From Vreelandella alkaliphila (lineage in GTDB: Bacteria; Pseudomonadota; Gammaproteobacteria; Pseudomonadales; Halomonadaceae), in assembly GCF_016107625.1 (NCBI RefSeq), contig NZ_JABASV010000008.1:144433-208432 (forward strand): a stretch of 64,000 bases of DNA. The letters run 5' to 3'. Shown here piece after piece: positions 47,536 through 56,830 of the stretch (position 1 is its first letter; each line of letters opens with the position of its first letter). The notes under the pieces were generated by a model that was given only the letters and a program-made list of their open reading frames with translations, was not told the origin of the DNA and ran no database searches. The position numbers and the translations under genes were made by a program.

Positions 47536-48042
47536 CTATCGCGGATTAACCTTAAACAAATGACGTATATCATCGAGAATATCAGCTGCGGGCACTGCAT
47601 TATTAAATGACAACGCTGGCCTGCCGAAAGGATCCATTAGCCAGACGCTATTTTCTTCTCGCCATGCAGGTTCCACTCGCCAACGACTAACCTTTTCACC
47701 TGGAAGCTCTTGCGCACTCCCGCCTATTCGCAGCCGCTCTAACCGAGGGGCTTCTCGACCTAACGCTCGATGCAGACGCCACAATTCATCCATGCGCTCA
47801 TCACAAAGAGAAGTACAGTCAAACACTAGTGTCCATGCATCATTTTTTTCGGGTTGAGTACTCAGAGGCCAATCATCTAGTGCGGGTACGCTGACATGCA
47901 CTTGACCATGGGCAGTATCTTCACTAGGTATGCCTATTTGCCACGTCAACATCATCCACGCAGTAACAATAGGCGCCGCGAATGCTGCAAATATAAGCAA
48001 CAATTTAACTCGCGGATAACGAACTGGCTGGCGTTGCTCCAT
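47536..48042 (-). CDS. Divergent Sco-like, membrane-anchored protein in the cox cluster
   Basis: A 168-residue protein with one N-terminal membrane helix (about 13-33) and a periplasmic domain. FDCTSLCDERMDELWRLHRALG has the CxxxC spacing of Sco copper chaperones, and SVWLMDPFGRPALSF...ILDDIRHLF matches the end of the Sco/thioredoxin fold. The copper-ligand His that normally precedes LIDPDG (the HS of a DHS motif) is Asn-Ser here. It is placed between surf1 and cox15, where pseudomonads have an uncharacterised gene of similar size. Role in oxidase assembly is inferred. Confidence 0.6.
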   Translation of the reverse strand: MEQRQPVRYPRVKLLLIFAAFAAPIVTAWMMLTWQIGIPSEDTAHGQVHVSVPALDDWPLSTQPEKNDAWTLVFDCTSLCDERMDELWRLHRALGREAPRLERLRIGGSAQELPGEKVSRWRVEPAWREENSVWLMDPFGRPALSFNNAVPAADILDDIRHLFKVNPR

Positions 48043-48051
48043 GCTTTCCCC

Positions 48052-48780
48052 TCAGTAACCTGTAAGACTATCTTTTGTAAGACTATCTTTGCGCAGGCGA
48101 CGCCCCCCCAACACCATGACTACTGTCGCAGCAAGCGCCAACCCCCACCATTGAAAAGCATAGCCAAGATGGCGACTAGGAGGCATCACGTTAGCTTCCC
48201 ACCAGGGTGCAAACACCCCCTCACCCTGGTCAGCATGTAGCCAGCCGGTGTAAGTGAAGGCTGGCAGTGTTGACTCCCACGGGGTTAAGCTGATCTGCTG
48301 CAGTCTTAGCCCTTCCTTGTTTTTGCCATATAGCGGTCCGCCGGAGCGCGCAACCTGCCACTCGCCTGAAACGGTTACGCTGCCCTCTGGAGTGTCCGCT
48401 TGTGGCGCCGCCCTACTTGGCCCTGTCTCAATAAACCCTCGCTGAATAAGCCACAACTGATCAGAACTGTCTCGGAAAGGCGTTAACACAGCCACGCCCA
48501 GGCGCCCGTCCACAATGCGGTTATCCAGATAAAGCGTGTGATTAGCAAGGTACTCTCCTTGTAAATGCAGCTCAGATCCCTCTTCTGGCATAGCAGTAGG
48601 CGATTTAACCAAAGGCGCTGCCTCCCGAGCGGCTAACAAAACTCGCTTGTCAGCGGCACGCTCCCACTGCCATAGTCCTAGGAAGATACCTAGCGAAACT
48701 AATACGCCCCAAAACACACACCAGACGTATAGACGTTGCGACCCAAAAGAGGTTTTCGTCATGTGGTTAAAGCTGCTCAT
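48052..48780 (-). CDS. SURF1-family cytochrome oxidase biogenesis protein
   Basis: An approximately 242-residue protein with two membrane helices, one near the N-terminus (FWGVLVSLGIFLGLWQWERA) and one at the C-terminus (HLGYAFQWWGLALAATVVMVLGG), as in SURF1. The signature HLGYAFQWW and LWQWERAADK are present. It helps insert heme into subunit I. The start is uncertain: ATG at 48780 (weak TAGG upstream), ATG at 48762 (no ribosome site), or 48909. The upstream part overlaps the opposite-strand DUF2909 gene. Confidence 0.85.
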   Translation of the reverse strand: MSSFNHMTKTSFGSQRLYVWCVFWGVLVSLGIFLGLWQWERAADKRVLLAAREAAPLVKSPTAMPEEGSELHLQGEYLANHTLYLDNRIVDGRLGVAVLTPFRDSSDQLWLIQRGFIETGPSRAAPQADTPEGSVTVSGEWQVARSGGPLYGKNKEGLRLQQISLTPWESTLPAFTYTGWLHADQGEGVFAPWWEANVMPPSRHLGYAFQWWGLALAATVVMVLGGRRLRKDSLTKDSLTGY

Positions 48781-48952
48781 TGGCCTAGTTTTTATTGGAA
48801 TAGTCGCTAGCTTAGCGGCCGGCGCAGGTTTTTTATTAAAGGATGACAGCAGCTCGCGACGGCTACTAGCATCCCTTAAATGGCGCATTGGGTTAACATG
48901 TCTACTCATGGCCTTGTTAGTGTTTGGCTTCTGGTCGGGAGATTTAGGCTAA
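48761..48952 (+). CDS. DUF2909 family twin-transmembrane small protein
   Basis: A 63-residue protein with two hydrophobic helices (about 2-24 and 40-59) joined by the charged loop LLKDDSSSRRLLASLKWR. It fits the DUF2909 family often found next to cox genes. AGAGG lies 8 bases before the ATG. The gene runs against the cox operon: it is convergent with coxC (4 bases between stops) and head-to-head with surf1. It is short, but its composition and family match support a real gene. Confidence 0.75.
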   Translation: MWLKLLIGLVFIGIVASLAAGAGFLLKDDSSSRRLLASLKWRIGLTCLLMALLVFGFWSGDLG

Positions 48953-48956
48953 TTGA

Positions 48957-49814
48957 TTAGAAAACGTATACAAAAATAAATAACCCAACCCATACAACAT
49001 CTACAAAATGCCAATACCAACAAGATGCTTCAAAACCAAAATGATGATCTTGGGCAAAGTGCCCTTTATGTATACGTATCAGCATGCTGGTTAAAATTAA
49101 CGTACCTATAATGACATGAACGCCGTGAAAGCCCGTTAGAATAAAGAAAGTAGCGCCGAAGATCCCTGCTTCAAGCGTAATACCATAATGGTTGTAGGCT
49201 TCATAATATTCGACGCCCTGAATCATAATAAAACAGCAACCCAGCAATACAGTACCTGCCAGCCAGTTTCTGCACGTCTTACGTTCGCCTAATTTCAAAG
49301 CTTCATGTGCAACCGTCAATGTAATGCTCGACGTTACCAAAATTAGTGTATTGACGAGCGGCAATTGCCATGGACTTAAGACACTATCCGGGCCAGCCAC
49401 CGACGAATCAGGAGGGTTTAACACCGGCCACTGAGCGACAAAATCAGGCCAAAGCAACGCAGAAACACCTTTTGCTCCTTCACCACCTAACCAGGGTATA
49501 GCGAACGTTCTTACGTAGAACAGGGCACCAAAGAAAGCCGCAAAAAACATCACTTCAGAAAAAATAAACCAGCCCATCCCCCATCGGAACGAGCGATCCA
49601 TCTGGGCATCGTACAATCCGCTCATTGACTCGTGAATAACATCTCTGAACCAAAACCCCATAACTGTAATGACACAAGCCATACCGATTAGCATGAGCGG
49701 GGTACCCGTGTCGTACACAAGTTTAATTCCTGTACCCACCATCATAGCCCCGAGCGCCAGCGAGCCTAGGATAGGCCATCGACTCGTTGCAGGAACATAG
49801 TAGCCGCCACTCAT
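48957..49814 (-). CDS. coxC: Cytochrome c oxidase subunit III
   Basis: A 285-residue seven-helix inner-membrane subunit. It begins YYVPATSRWPILGSLALGAMMVGTG, and has DVIHESMSGLYDAQMDRSFRWGMGWFIFSEVMFFAAFFGALFYVR, EALKLGERK, GFHGVHVIIGTL and SCWYWHFVDVVWVGLFIFVYVF, all hallmarks of subunit III. It overlaps the ctaG gene by 4 bases. Confidence 0.96.
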   Translation of the reverse strand: MSGGYYVPATSRWPILGSLALGAMMVGTGIKLVYDTGTPLMLIGMACVITVMGFWFRDVIHESMSGLYDAQMDRSFRWGMGWFIFSEVMFFAAFFGALFYVRTFAIPWLGGEGAKGVSALLWPDFVAQWPVLNPPDSSVAGPDSVLSPWQLPLVNTLILVTSSITLTVAHEALKLGERKTCRNWLAGTVLLGCCFIMIQGVEYYEAYNHYGITLEAGIFGATFFILTGFHGVHVIIGTLILTSMLIRIHKGHFAQDHHFGFEASCWYWHFVDVVWVGLFIFVYVF

Positions 49815-50401
49815 ATCGAATCCCCTATCGTTTTGTTGTCATTCTTCGAGATGTCTTTTACTAAGTGATGAACCGGATACAAGGTATATACCAGCGTTAT
49901 CGTATTAATATCCTCTGGAAGGTCACGCGCCAGCTGGAATATCAGAGGAATCGTCAAACGCTCATCCCCTTGAAGCTGCTGCTCCTGGAAACAGAAACAG
50001 CTTACTTTTCTTAAATGCGTCGTAGCGCTTGAAGGAGAAACGCTAGGTACAGCCCGCCCCCAACTTTCGACATGACTGTTGTTAGTAAACGTAAAATCAA
50101 CTTCAGCTGTTTGGCCCGGATGCACGCGCATTTGGCGAGTTTCGACGCTCATTCGCCATGGCAACCCCGCGCTACCTCGGGTAATGAACTGCACGGTAAT
50201 ATAGCGGGACTGATCAACTTCTTCATGAATAATGGCTTTAGCCGTTGTATCCACTTTGCCATTAAGGCCAGTCACACTACAAAACACGTCGTAAAGAGGA
50301 ACCAGTGCGAATGCAAAGGCAAACATCCCAATTAGCGCCGCCACTGTACGAATGACTGTCCGTTTAACCCCAAGTGATTGCACCGTATCGTTGACTGCCA
50401 T
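49811..50401 (-). CDS. ctaG: Cytochrome c oxidase assembly protein CtaG (Cox11 family)
   Basis: A 196-residue protein anchored by one N-terminal helix, with a periplasmic Ig-like copper-binding domain. It has ALVPLYDVFCSVTGLNGKVD after the helix, FTNNSHVESWGRAVPSVSPSSATTHLRKVSCFCFQEQQL with the conserved CFCF copper site, and the late TLVYTLYPVH. It delivers copper to the CuB site of subunit I. It is placed between coxA and coxC. Confidence 0.95.
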   Translation of the reverse strand: MAVNDTVQSLGVKRTVIRTVAALIGMFAFAFALVPLYDVFCSVTGLNGKVDTTAKAIIHEEVDQSRYITVQFITRGSAGLPWRMSVETRQMRVHPGQTAEVDFTFTNNSHVESWGRAVPSVSPSSATTHLRKVSCFCFQEQQLQGDERLTIPLIFQLARDLPEDINTITLVYTLYPVHHLVKDISKNDNKTIGDSI

Positions 50402-50437
50402 ATATCCCCCTAGACCATTTTGCTGATGGGCAGCTAA

Positions 50438-52081
50438 TTAGTCATGGTGATGAGTACGGTTAAATACTGGCGGTGTTTCAAAGGTGTGCAACGGTGCCGG
50501 ACTGGGGACGCTCCACTCTAGGTCTTCTGCACCTTCCCAAGCTTTTGCAGGTGCTTTTTTACCTCCTCTCACACACATCACCACAACCAATACAAACATC
50601 AGCTGTGACGCACCAAAAAAGAAGGCACCAATGCTGGAGAGCATATTGAAATCCGCAAATTGTAATGCATAGTCGGGGATGCGCCTTGGCATGCCCGCCA
50701 AGCCTGCGAAATGCATAGGGAAAAACGTTAGATTAACGCCAACAATAGAGCACCAGAAATGACATTGAGCAAGTCGCTCGTTAGGATAATAACCTGTCCA
50801 TTTGGGTAGCCAATAATAGACGCCAGCCATAATGGCAAAAATAGCACCGGGTACTAGCACATAATGAAAATGCGCCACGACAAAGTAGGTATCGTGGTAT
50901 TGGAAATCCGCAGGCGCAATTGCCAACATTAGTCCTGAGAAACCGCCTATGGTGAACAGAACCACGAAAGCCAAAGCAAACAGCATGGGCGGTTCAAAAC
51001 TGATCGAGCCGCGAAACAGCGTGGTCACCCAATTAAACACTTTCACGCCTGTGGGCACGGCAATCAGCATGGTCGAGTACATGAAAAACAGCTCCGCTGT
51101 TAGCGGAAGACCGACGATAAACATATGGTGTGCCCACACTAAAAATGACAGCAGCGCGATAGCTGCCGTGGCATACACCATAGACGCGTATCCAAACAAA
51201 GGCTTACGCGCGAAAGTAGGTATGATGGCTGAGACAATACCAAAAGCTGGCAAAATCATGATGTAAACTTCAGGATGGCCAAAGAACCAAAATAAGTGCT
51301 GGAAAAGCACTGGATCACCACCACCCGCGGCGTCAAAGAAACTGGTACCGAAGTTAATATCCATCAGCATCATGGTAATAACGCCCGCTAGCACAGGCAT
51401 TACCGCAATCAATAGAAAAGCCGTAATTAACCATGTCCATACGAACAGCGGCATATCCATCATGCGCATTCCAGGTGCGCGCATATTCAGAATGGTCGCA
51501 ATAATATTTATAGCCCCAAGAATCGAGCTAATGCCTGCAATGTGCAGGGCTAAAATAAAAAATGTTGTGGAGGCAGGTGCGTAAGTCGTCGATAACGGCG
51601 CATAAAATGTCCAGCCAAAATTAGGCCCACCGCCCGGCATTAAGAGCGTAGAAAGTAGCAATGTAAACGCCACCGGAAGCAACCAGAAACTAAAGTTATT
51701 AAGCCTGGGCAGCGCCATATCCGGCGCACCAATCTGAAGCGGAATCATCCAATTGGCTAGCCCAGTAAACGCTGGCATTACCGCAGCAAACACCATGATT
51801 AATCCATGCATGGTGGTCATTTGGTTGAAAAATTCTGGCTCTATAAGCTGTAAACCAGGTTGAAATAGCTCGGCTCTCACCACTAGGGCAAATATGCCTC
51901 CAACAAAAAACATGGTGAGAGAAAAAATCAGGTAAAGAGAACCAATTTCTTTATGGTTGGTGGTCAGAACCCATCGTAGTATCCCTTTGGGCTGAGCCGC
52001 ATGGTCGTGATGAGAATGACCGCCAGCCGCTGCAGTAGAGCTGTGTTGCAGCGAGTGTTGAGGAGGTAGTTTGGGCGCCAT
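50438..52081 (-). CDS. coxA: Cytochrome c oxidase subunit I
   Basis: A 547-residue heme-copper oxidase core with about twelve helices. Key ligands are visible: [10 protein letters not shown] (low-spin heme His), [23 protein letters not shown] (CuB His and the cross-linked Tyr), [11 protein letters not shown] (CuB His pair), and [11 protein letters not shown] (heme a3 and a His). An N-terminal His-rich tail precedes [19 protein letters not shown] at 52081 lies 6 bases after GGAG; the ATG two codons upstream abuts it. Confidence 0.97.
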   Translation of the reverse strand: MAPKLPPQHSLQHSSTAAAGGHSHHDHAAQPKGILRWVLTTNHKEIGSLYLIFSLTMFFVGGIFALVVRAELFQPGLQLIEPEFFNQMTTMHGLIMVFAAVMPAFTGLANWMIPLQIGAPDMALPRLNNFSFWLLPVAFTLLLSTLLMPGGGPNFGWTFYAPLSTTYAPASTTFFILALHIAGISSILGAINIIATILNMRAPGMRMMDMPLFVWTWLITAFLLIAVMPVLAGVITMMLMDINFGTSFFDAAGGGDPVLFQHLFWFFGHPEVYIMILPAFGIVSAIIPTFARKPLFGYASMVYATAAIALLSFLVWAHHMFIVGLPLTAELFFMYSTMLIAVPTGVKVFNWVTTLFRGSISFEPPMLFALAFVVLFTIGGFSGLMLAIAPADFQYHDTYFVVAHFHYVLVPGAIFAIMAGVYYWLPKWTGYYPNERLAQCHFWCSIVGVNLTFFPMHFAGLAGMPRRIPDYALQFADFNMLSSIGAFFFGASQLMFVLVVVMCVRGGKKAPAKAWEGAEDLEWSVPSPAPLHTFETPPVFNRTHHHD

Positions 52082-52117
52082 GAGCATCTCCGCCTGATTT
52101 ATTGTTAGTACCTTAAA

Positions 52118-53233
52118 TTATTGTGCGATACGTTCGGCCACCGTAGCTGGCTGCACCACATCACCTGTCTCATTGCCCCAAGCATTGCGGGTATAAGTAA
52201 CAACAGCGGCTATTTCGACAGGGTTTAACGTACTGCGGAATGCCGGCATAGCAGCGCCAGAAACACCGTTAATAACCCGATTCATATGCCAATCTAAATC
52301 ACTAATCAGTTGATTATTATTGGCTAGTGCAGGAAATGCTGGTGGCGCCCCCTGGCCTTCGCTTTGGTGACAGGAAGAACAGATAGTCTGATAAACGGTC
52401 TCTCCACGCGCCATCAAATCCTCCATCTCCCACTCCCGGTCAACCCCCATAGCCTCTTGCTCTGCGGCTTCTTTTCGTTCTGCCAACCATGCTTCGAACT
52501 CTTCTTCTTCCATCGCATGCACAACCACTGGCATAAACCCGTGGTTAACGCCACAAAGCTCAGCACACTGGCCACGATAGATGCCCGGTTCATTAATTTT
52601 CACCCAATTCTCATTGATAAACCCAGGAATCGTATCCTGCTTAACGGCTAGTTCAGGCACCCACCAAGAGTGAATAACGTCATCCGACGTCATTAAAAAA
52701 CGCACTTTACGATTAATTGGCAGTACCAATGGCTCATCTACGTCTAATAAATAGTGCTCATCTCTCGCCTCCTCGCCACGAATTTGTGCTCTTGATGTAC
52801 TCATATTGGAGGTAAACGCAACATCTTCACCAAGGTATTCGTAGCGCCAGCGCCATTGTTGGCCAGTAATCATCACATCTAAATCAGCTTCTGAAGAATC
52901 GTACATACTCTTCAACGTCGCCGTCGCAGGCACGGCCATGCCAACCAAAATCAGAATAGGAATAGCGGTCCAAAGAATTTCAACAGAGGTGTGCTCATGA
53001 AAATTCGCCGCTTTTTCCCCTTTTGAGTGTCTGTATTTAAATAGTGAGTAAAACATCACCCCAAACACAATCACCCCAATGACCACGCATACCCAAAAAA
53101 TCGCCATATGCAGACCAAAAATATCTTGGCTGATATCGGTGACCCCAACAGGCATATTCCAGCTATTAGCATGAGCTTGAGTGATACTGAAGGCACTGGT
53201 AATGGTTAGCAGCCATTGCCACGATAGATGCAT
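52118..53233 (-). CDS. coxB: Cytochrome c oxidase subunit II with fused C-terminal cytochrome c domain
   Basis: A 371-residue secreted subunit. It has a signal peptide (FSITQAHA), two membrane helices, and the CuA domain with GQQWRWRYEY and the CuA site GQCAELCGVNHGFMPVVVHAM. Residues from about 275 form a cytochrome c domain with the heme motif CSSCH (YQTICSSCHQSEGQGAPPAFPALANN) and distal Met in GAAMPAF. This is a caa3-type layout. The ATG at 53233 has GGAGG 6 bases upstream. It opens coxB-coxA-ctaG-coxC. Confidence 0.96.
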   Translation of the reverse strand: MHLSWQWLLTITSAFSITQAHANSWNMPVGVTDISQDIFGLHMAIFWVCVVIGVIVFGVMFYSLFKYRHSKGEKAANFHEHTSVEILWTAIPILILVGMAVPATATLKSMYDSSEADLDVMITGQQWRWRYEYLGEDVAFTSNMSTSRAQIRGEEARDEHYLLDVDEPLVLPINRKVRFLMTSDDVIHSWWVPELAVKQDTIPGFINENWVKINEPGIYRGQCAELCGVNHGFMPVVVHAMEEEEFEAWLAERKEAAEQEAMGVDREWEMEDLMARGETVYQTICSSCHQSEGQGAPPAFPALANNNQLISDLDWHMNRVINGVSGAAMPAFRSTLNPVEIAAVVTYTRNAWGNETGDVVQPATVAERIAQ

Positions 53234-53359
53234 AGAAACCTCCGTTATTATTGTTGTTCTCGCCAATCCGTTTACTTAGGTCAGGATTAACTGATTAACG
53301 TCAGTATAGAAAACATGTGGCATTCGTCACGCACAACTATCGTGGGGTGTATCAACGCT

Positions 53360-53533
53360 TCATCGCGACGCAATCACTGCAATCCCAACCAAGATCAAAA
53401 CAAATACGAGCGTGATCACAATTCCCACTACAATAAAGGCAGCGGGGTTACCGCTAGAAAAATCCTGTTGCCGCTTGAGGTCATTTTGTACGCCTAGCAG
53501 TGCTGACAGTACTGATTTAACGACTGACCACAT
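53360..53533 (-). CDS. DUF2970 family small membrane protein
   Basis: A 57-residue protein with one C-terminal membrane helix (AAFIVVGIVITLVFVLILVGIAVIA) after MWSVVKSVLSALLGVQNDLKRQQDFSSGNP, which matches the DUF2970 family. Function unknown. GGAG is upstream of the ATG at 53533. It lies 126 bases upstream of coxB on the same strand and may be part of the cox regulon. Confidence 0.75.
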   Translation of the reverse strand: MWSVVKSVLSALLGVQNDLKRQQDFSSGNPAAFIVVGIVITLVFVLILVGIAVIASR

Positions 53534-53665
53534 TGAGCCTCTCCTCGTTATCACGTATCGCGTTGCCTAAATGAGCAACTCTTCTGCAGAGCTTTAGCTA
53601 TAGTTGAAGATAGGAGAACCTGTGAAGAATGCCTCACAAATTGAAAAACTCGATAGGAACCTACT

Positions 53666-54025
53666 ATGGACCATACAAACAAAAAGCAGCCCTCATCCGT
53701 CAACGACACGAACCAAGATATCGCAGCTTGGTGGCAGCATTACTGCCTATTGAGCACCATGCCAATGGTACGTTGTCAGATTGCGTGGCTTGAGAGCGTG
53801 ACAGAAGCCATGCAGCTGGAGGCCGAGCTTTTCCAAGCTATCGCTAAAAGTAGCGAAAAACTGACGCTATGCCTGACTGATGACAAAGAAAACTGCAGCG
53901 CTAAGGAACTCACTGAGCATTACCAAGAAATGGTCAAAACGCTTACCGACGCTAACCTTGAGCGTTTTGCTAAGGTATCCCAGCTTTCCCATGAGTTTCG
54001 ACGTAGTCTTTGGGAAGAAATCTAA
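53666..54025 (+). CDS. Small helical protein of unknown function
   Basis: A 119-residue soluble protein predicted to be almost all helix (WWQHYCLLSTMPMVRCQIAWLESVTEAMQLEAELFQAIAKSSEKLTLCL, then KELTEHYQEMVKTLTDANLERFAKV). I do not recognise a family; the amphipathic helical make-up recalls phasins that coat polyhydroxyalkanoate granules, but no specific motif supports this. It is read divergently from the DUF2970 gene. Confidence 0.6.
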   Translation: MDHTNKKQPSSVNDTNQDIAAWWQHYCLLSTMPMVRCQIAWLESVTEAMQLEAELFQAIAKSSEKLTLCLTDDKENCSAKELTEHYQEMVKTLTDANLERFAKVSQLSHEFRRSLWEEI

Positions 54026-54117
54026 CAATTTGGGATTAAGCTTGCGACTTACTGTCGTGCCATTCACACTACGCACGCTTTGCTAAGAGCAGCTTTTGAC
54101 TGGTGATGGAGCCTAAT

Positions 54118-54333
54118 ATGCCCAAATGTCGTGGATTTATTTCGTTGTTCTCATTAATGACCGTGGTCTTAGTATCGTTGACTGGCTGCACAACTTACAC
54201 TTGGCCGGATGGCTCGCAGGAGACTGTGCTGGGTGTGCCTCCAGAAGAAGAAAACCGGCGTTATGAAGAGCAACGTGCCGACGGAGTACGCTATCGCGTG
54301 CCAGGTAAAATACCTGAAGAGCAAACGCAATGA
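54118..54333 (+). CDS. Small predicted lipoprotein
   Basis: A 71-residue protein with a signal (LFSLMTVVLVSLTGC) and lipobox SLTGC; the mature part (TTYTWPDGSQETVLGVPPEEENRRYEEQRADGVRYRVPGKIPEEQTQ) is short and charged. Family unknown. The ATG at 54118 follows GGAG by 6 bases. It is convergent with hrpB. Confidence 0.65.
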   Translation: MPKCRGFISLFSLMTVVLVSLTGCTTYTWPDGSQETVLGVPPEEENRRYEEQRADGVRYRVPGKIPEEQTQ

Positions 54334-54374
54334 CCTTCTTCGATCTGGCTTCTCTTTAAACGGTGTTATTAACT

Positions 54375-56810
54375 TTACCTTCGTTTCGTAGATGCCGTTG
54401 CTTGAGCGGTAATTGGATCTTCTGGCCAGGGGTGTTTAGGGTAGCGGCCACGCATCTCTTTACGCACCTCTGGGTAGCCATTCAACCAAAAACTGCGTAA
54501 ATCCTGAGTAACTTGAAGCGGCCTTTTTGCCGGTGAAAGCAGATGAATGACAACAGACACATGACCGTCCGCTACGGCGGGAGTATCCTGCCAACCAAAC
54601 GCTTCCTGTAACTTCAAAGCAAGCACTGGCGGCCTTCCTGCTAGGCAGGACTCATAATCAATTGTTGCTTGATTACCACTAGGAGCCATTAATGCCGATG
54701 GCGTTAAACGCTCAAAACGGGTTTGCTCATCCCAGCTGAGTGTTGCCATTAAGTAGTTATGGAACGGCATTTTTTCTAGCTGATTGAAACGTGTAATACC
54801 CGTCATGTAGGGTGCCAGCCAAACATCTAAGCTGTCTAATAGCGAGCTTTCTGACCAGTCAGGCCATGCATTAGAATAAATACTCGCCACTAGCGCCATT
54901 CGCCCCTGTAATTGCTTAACCTTGCCATTAAAAAGCGCTGCTGGTCGTTGCTTTAGTGCTCGCAGCAACGCCTGTTGGACCGCCTCTCCTGATAACTCCG
55001 CTAAAGGCCGACTTGCCAACACAAGTTCACCATGGCGCTGAACAGCTTCACCAAGCAGCTTTCCTTGGGCATCTGACCAAGTAACACGCTCCTCCCACTG
55101 TTGAGTTGCCGGGTAAAGGTCATTAAGCGCTGTCTGAGCAATCGGTTCTGCCAGATAAATTGCTGCCTCACTACTGGCACTCTCTACGCTAACGGCGACG
55201 ATAAATGCTTCATTCGCTAGGGGGTGGCTAACGGAGAGCGTGGCAGTTTTGCCATTGGCAAGCTTGAACCGACCTGGACTGATGAATTGACCAACGCGAT
55301 CCGGGTAAGCCATCGCCAGCAGATAGCTAAGCGGCTCAAGCGGTAGTTTATGTGGCACCTGAAGGCTAGCCATGTCCATAAGACGCTTGGTTTCTCGTTG
55401 CCAGTGAGGAAATCGCCAGGGTTGGCTGAGCCGCTGAGCCAGCGCATCTCTTAGCGAGCCACTGACACGCTCTCTACCCTCTAGCAGAGCTGCTAAAGCA
55501 CAGGCAAGCGGTAATGCATTCAATGACACTGCCTTTGACAGCATGACCGCTAAACGAGGTTCAAGCGGCCAACGCACACTTTGCTTACCTAGTGGTGTTA
55601 ATAAACCCGCTGTATCAAGAATGCCAAGCTGACGAAGCAAAGCCTGGCTACTTTGCCATGCACCGCTAGGCGGTGGTGTCATCCAAATTAACTCTTCAGG
55701 CGATCGCGCTCCCCATACGGCAACCTCAAGCGCAAGTTTTGATAAATCAGCTTGGGCAATCTCAGGTTCACCGTAAGCAACCAGTGGCTGCTCTTGAGAC
55801 CACAAGCGATAACATACACCCGGCTGTTGCCGCCCTGCACGACCACGACGTTGATCAGCGCTGGCACGATTGACACGCCGAGTAGTTAGTCGAGTGAGCC
55901 CAGTTCGCGGCTGAAACAACGGCACACGCTCCAAGCCAGCGTCAATGACCACATTAACACCATCAACTGTCACGCTGGATTCCGCAATGGCCGTCGATAC
56001 AATCACCCGCCGGCGAGTTTCGTGTAACTTCAATGCTGCTTGCTGCGCCTCGATAGGCATGCCGCCATGTAATGCGCACACCTCAATATCAAAGGTGCTA
56101 TTTTCCAGCATTTGCACTAGCCGAGTTATCTCTGCCACCCCAGGTAAAATCACCAGCACGTCGCGGCTATCGGCATTCGCCAAGGCTTCGGTTACCACTC
56201 GGTAAGCGGCAGTGTCTAACGCTTCATCACTGCTAAAAGGGCGATAATAGGTTTCAATTGGGAATTCACGTCCCGTACTTTCAATCACGGATGTATCGCT
56301 GCCCAATACGCTTTTTAACGCAGCAACATCTAACGTCGCAGACATCACCATCAGTCGTAAGTCATCGCGAATGCTTTGCTGAATATCCAGCGATAGCGCC
56401 AGCCCAAGATCTGCTTCTATGCTGCGCTCATGAAACTCATCGAAGATGATACCGGCGACGCCTTCGAGCAACGGATCGTCTTGCAACATACGCGTCAGGA
56501 CGCCCTGGGTGACCACCTCCAAGCGTGTTTGCGGGCCCGCTTTGCTGTCCCCTCGCATACGATAGCCAACTGTCTTACCGACAGGCTCATCAAGCTGCGC
56601 GGCCATAAAGCTTGCCGCCAAACGAGCCGCTACCCGTCGAGGCTCTAACAACACTATCTTCTGGCCCTGCGCCCACTGGCTGTTCAGCAAGGTCAGCGGA
56701 ACGCGGGTTGTCTTACCCGCTCCCGGCTGGGCGATTAAGATTAGGCGGTTATGTGCAGAGAGAGCCGCCTGAATCGGCTTGAGGTGCTGTTCAATTGGAA
56801 GTGTAGACAT
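54375..56810 (-). CDS. hrpB: ATP-dependent helicase HrpB
   Basis: An approximately 811-residue DEAH-type helicase. It has motif I AQPGAGKTT, motif II as FDEFHER (DEFH variant), motif III VMSATLD, motif VI QRRGRAGRQ, a HA2-type domain, and the HrpB C-terminal domain ending near RPLQVTQDLRSFWLNGYPEVRKEMRGRYPKHPWPEDP. Its role is poorly known. The start is uncertain: MSTLPIEQHL at 56810 fits the family N-terminus, but the frame is open to 56876, where it overlaps the tetR gene; no start has a good ribosome site. Confidence 0.92.
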   Translation of the reverse strand: MSTLPIEQHLKPIQAALSAHNRLILIAQPGAGKTTRVPLTLLNSQWAQGQKIVLLEPRRVAARLAASFMAAQLDEPVGKTVGYRMRGDSKAGPQTRLEVVTQGVLTRMLQDDPLLEGVAGIIFDEFHERSIEADLGLALSLDIQQSIRDDLRLMVMSATLDVAALKSVLGSDTSVIESTGREFPIETYYRPFSSDEALDTAAYRVVTEALANADSRDVLVILPGVAEITRLVQMLENSTFDIEVCALHGGMPIEAQQAALKLHETRRRVIVSTAIAESSVTVDGVNVVIDAGLERVPLFQPRTGLTRLTTRRVNRASADQRRGRAGRQQPGVCYRLWSQEQPLVAYGEPEIAQADLSKLALEVAVWGARSPEELIWMTPPPSGAWQSSQALLRQLGILDTAGLLTPLGKQSVRWPLEPRLAVMLSKAVSLNALPLACALAALLEGRERVSGSLRDALAQRLSQPWRFPHWQRETKRLMDMASLQVPHKLPLEPLSYLLAMAYPDRVGQFISPGRFKLANGKTATLSVSHPLANEAFIVAVSVESASSEAAIYLAEPIAQTALNDLYPATQQWEERVTWSDAQGKLLGEAVQRHGELVLASRPLAELSGEAVQQALLRALKQRPAALFNGKVKQLQGRMALVASIYSNAWPDWSESSLLDSLDVWLAPYMTGITRFNQLEKMPFHNYLMATLSWDEQTRFERLTPSALMAPSGNQATIDYESCLAGRPPVLALKLQEAFGWQDTPAVADGHVSVVIHLLSPAKRPLQVTQDLRSFWLNGYPEVRKEMRGRYPKHPWPEDPITAQATASTKRR

Positions 56811-56830
56811 CGCCAATATGGGCATAGCAG

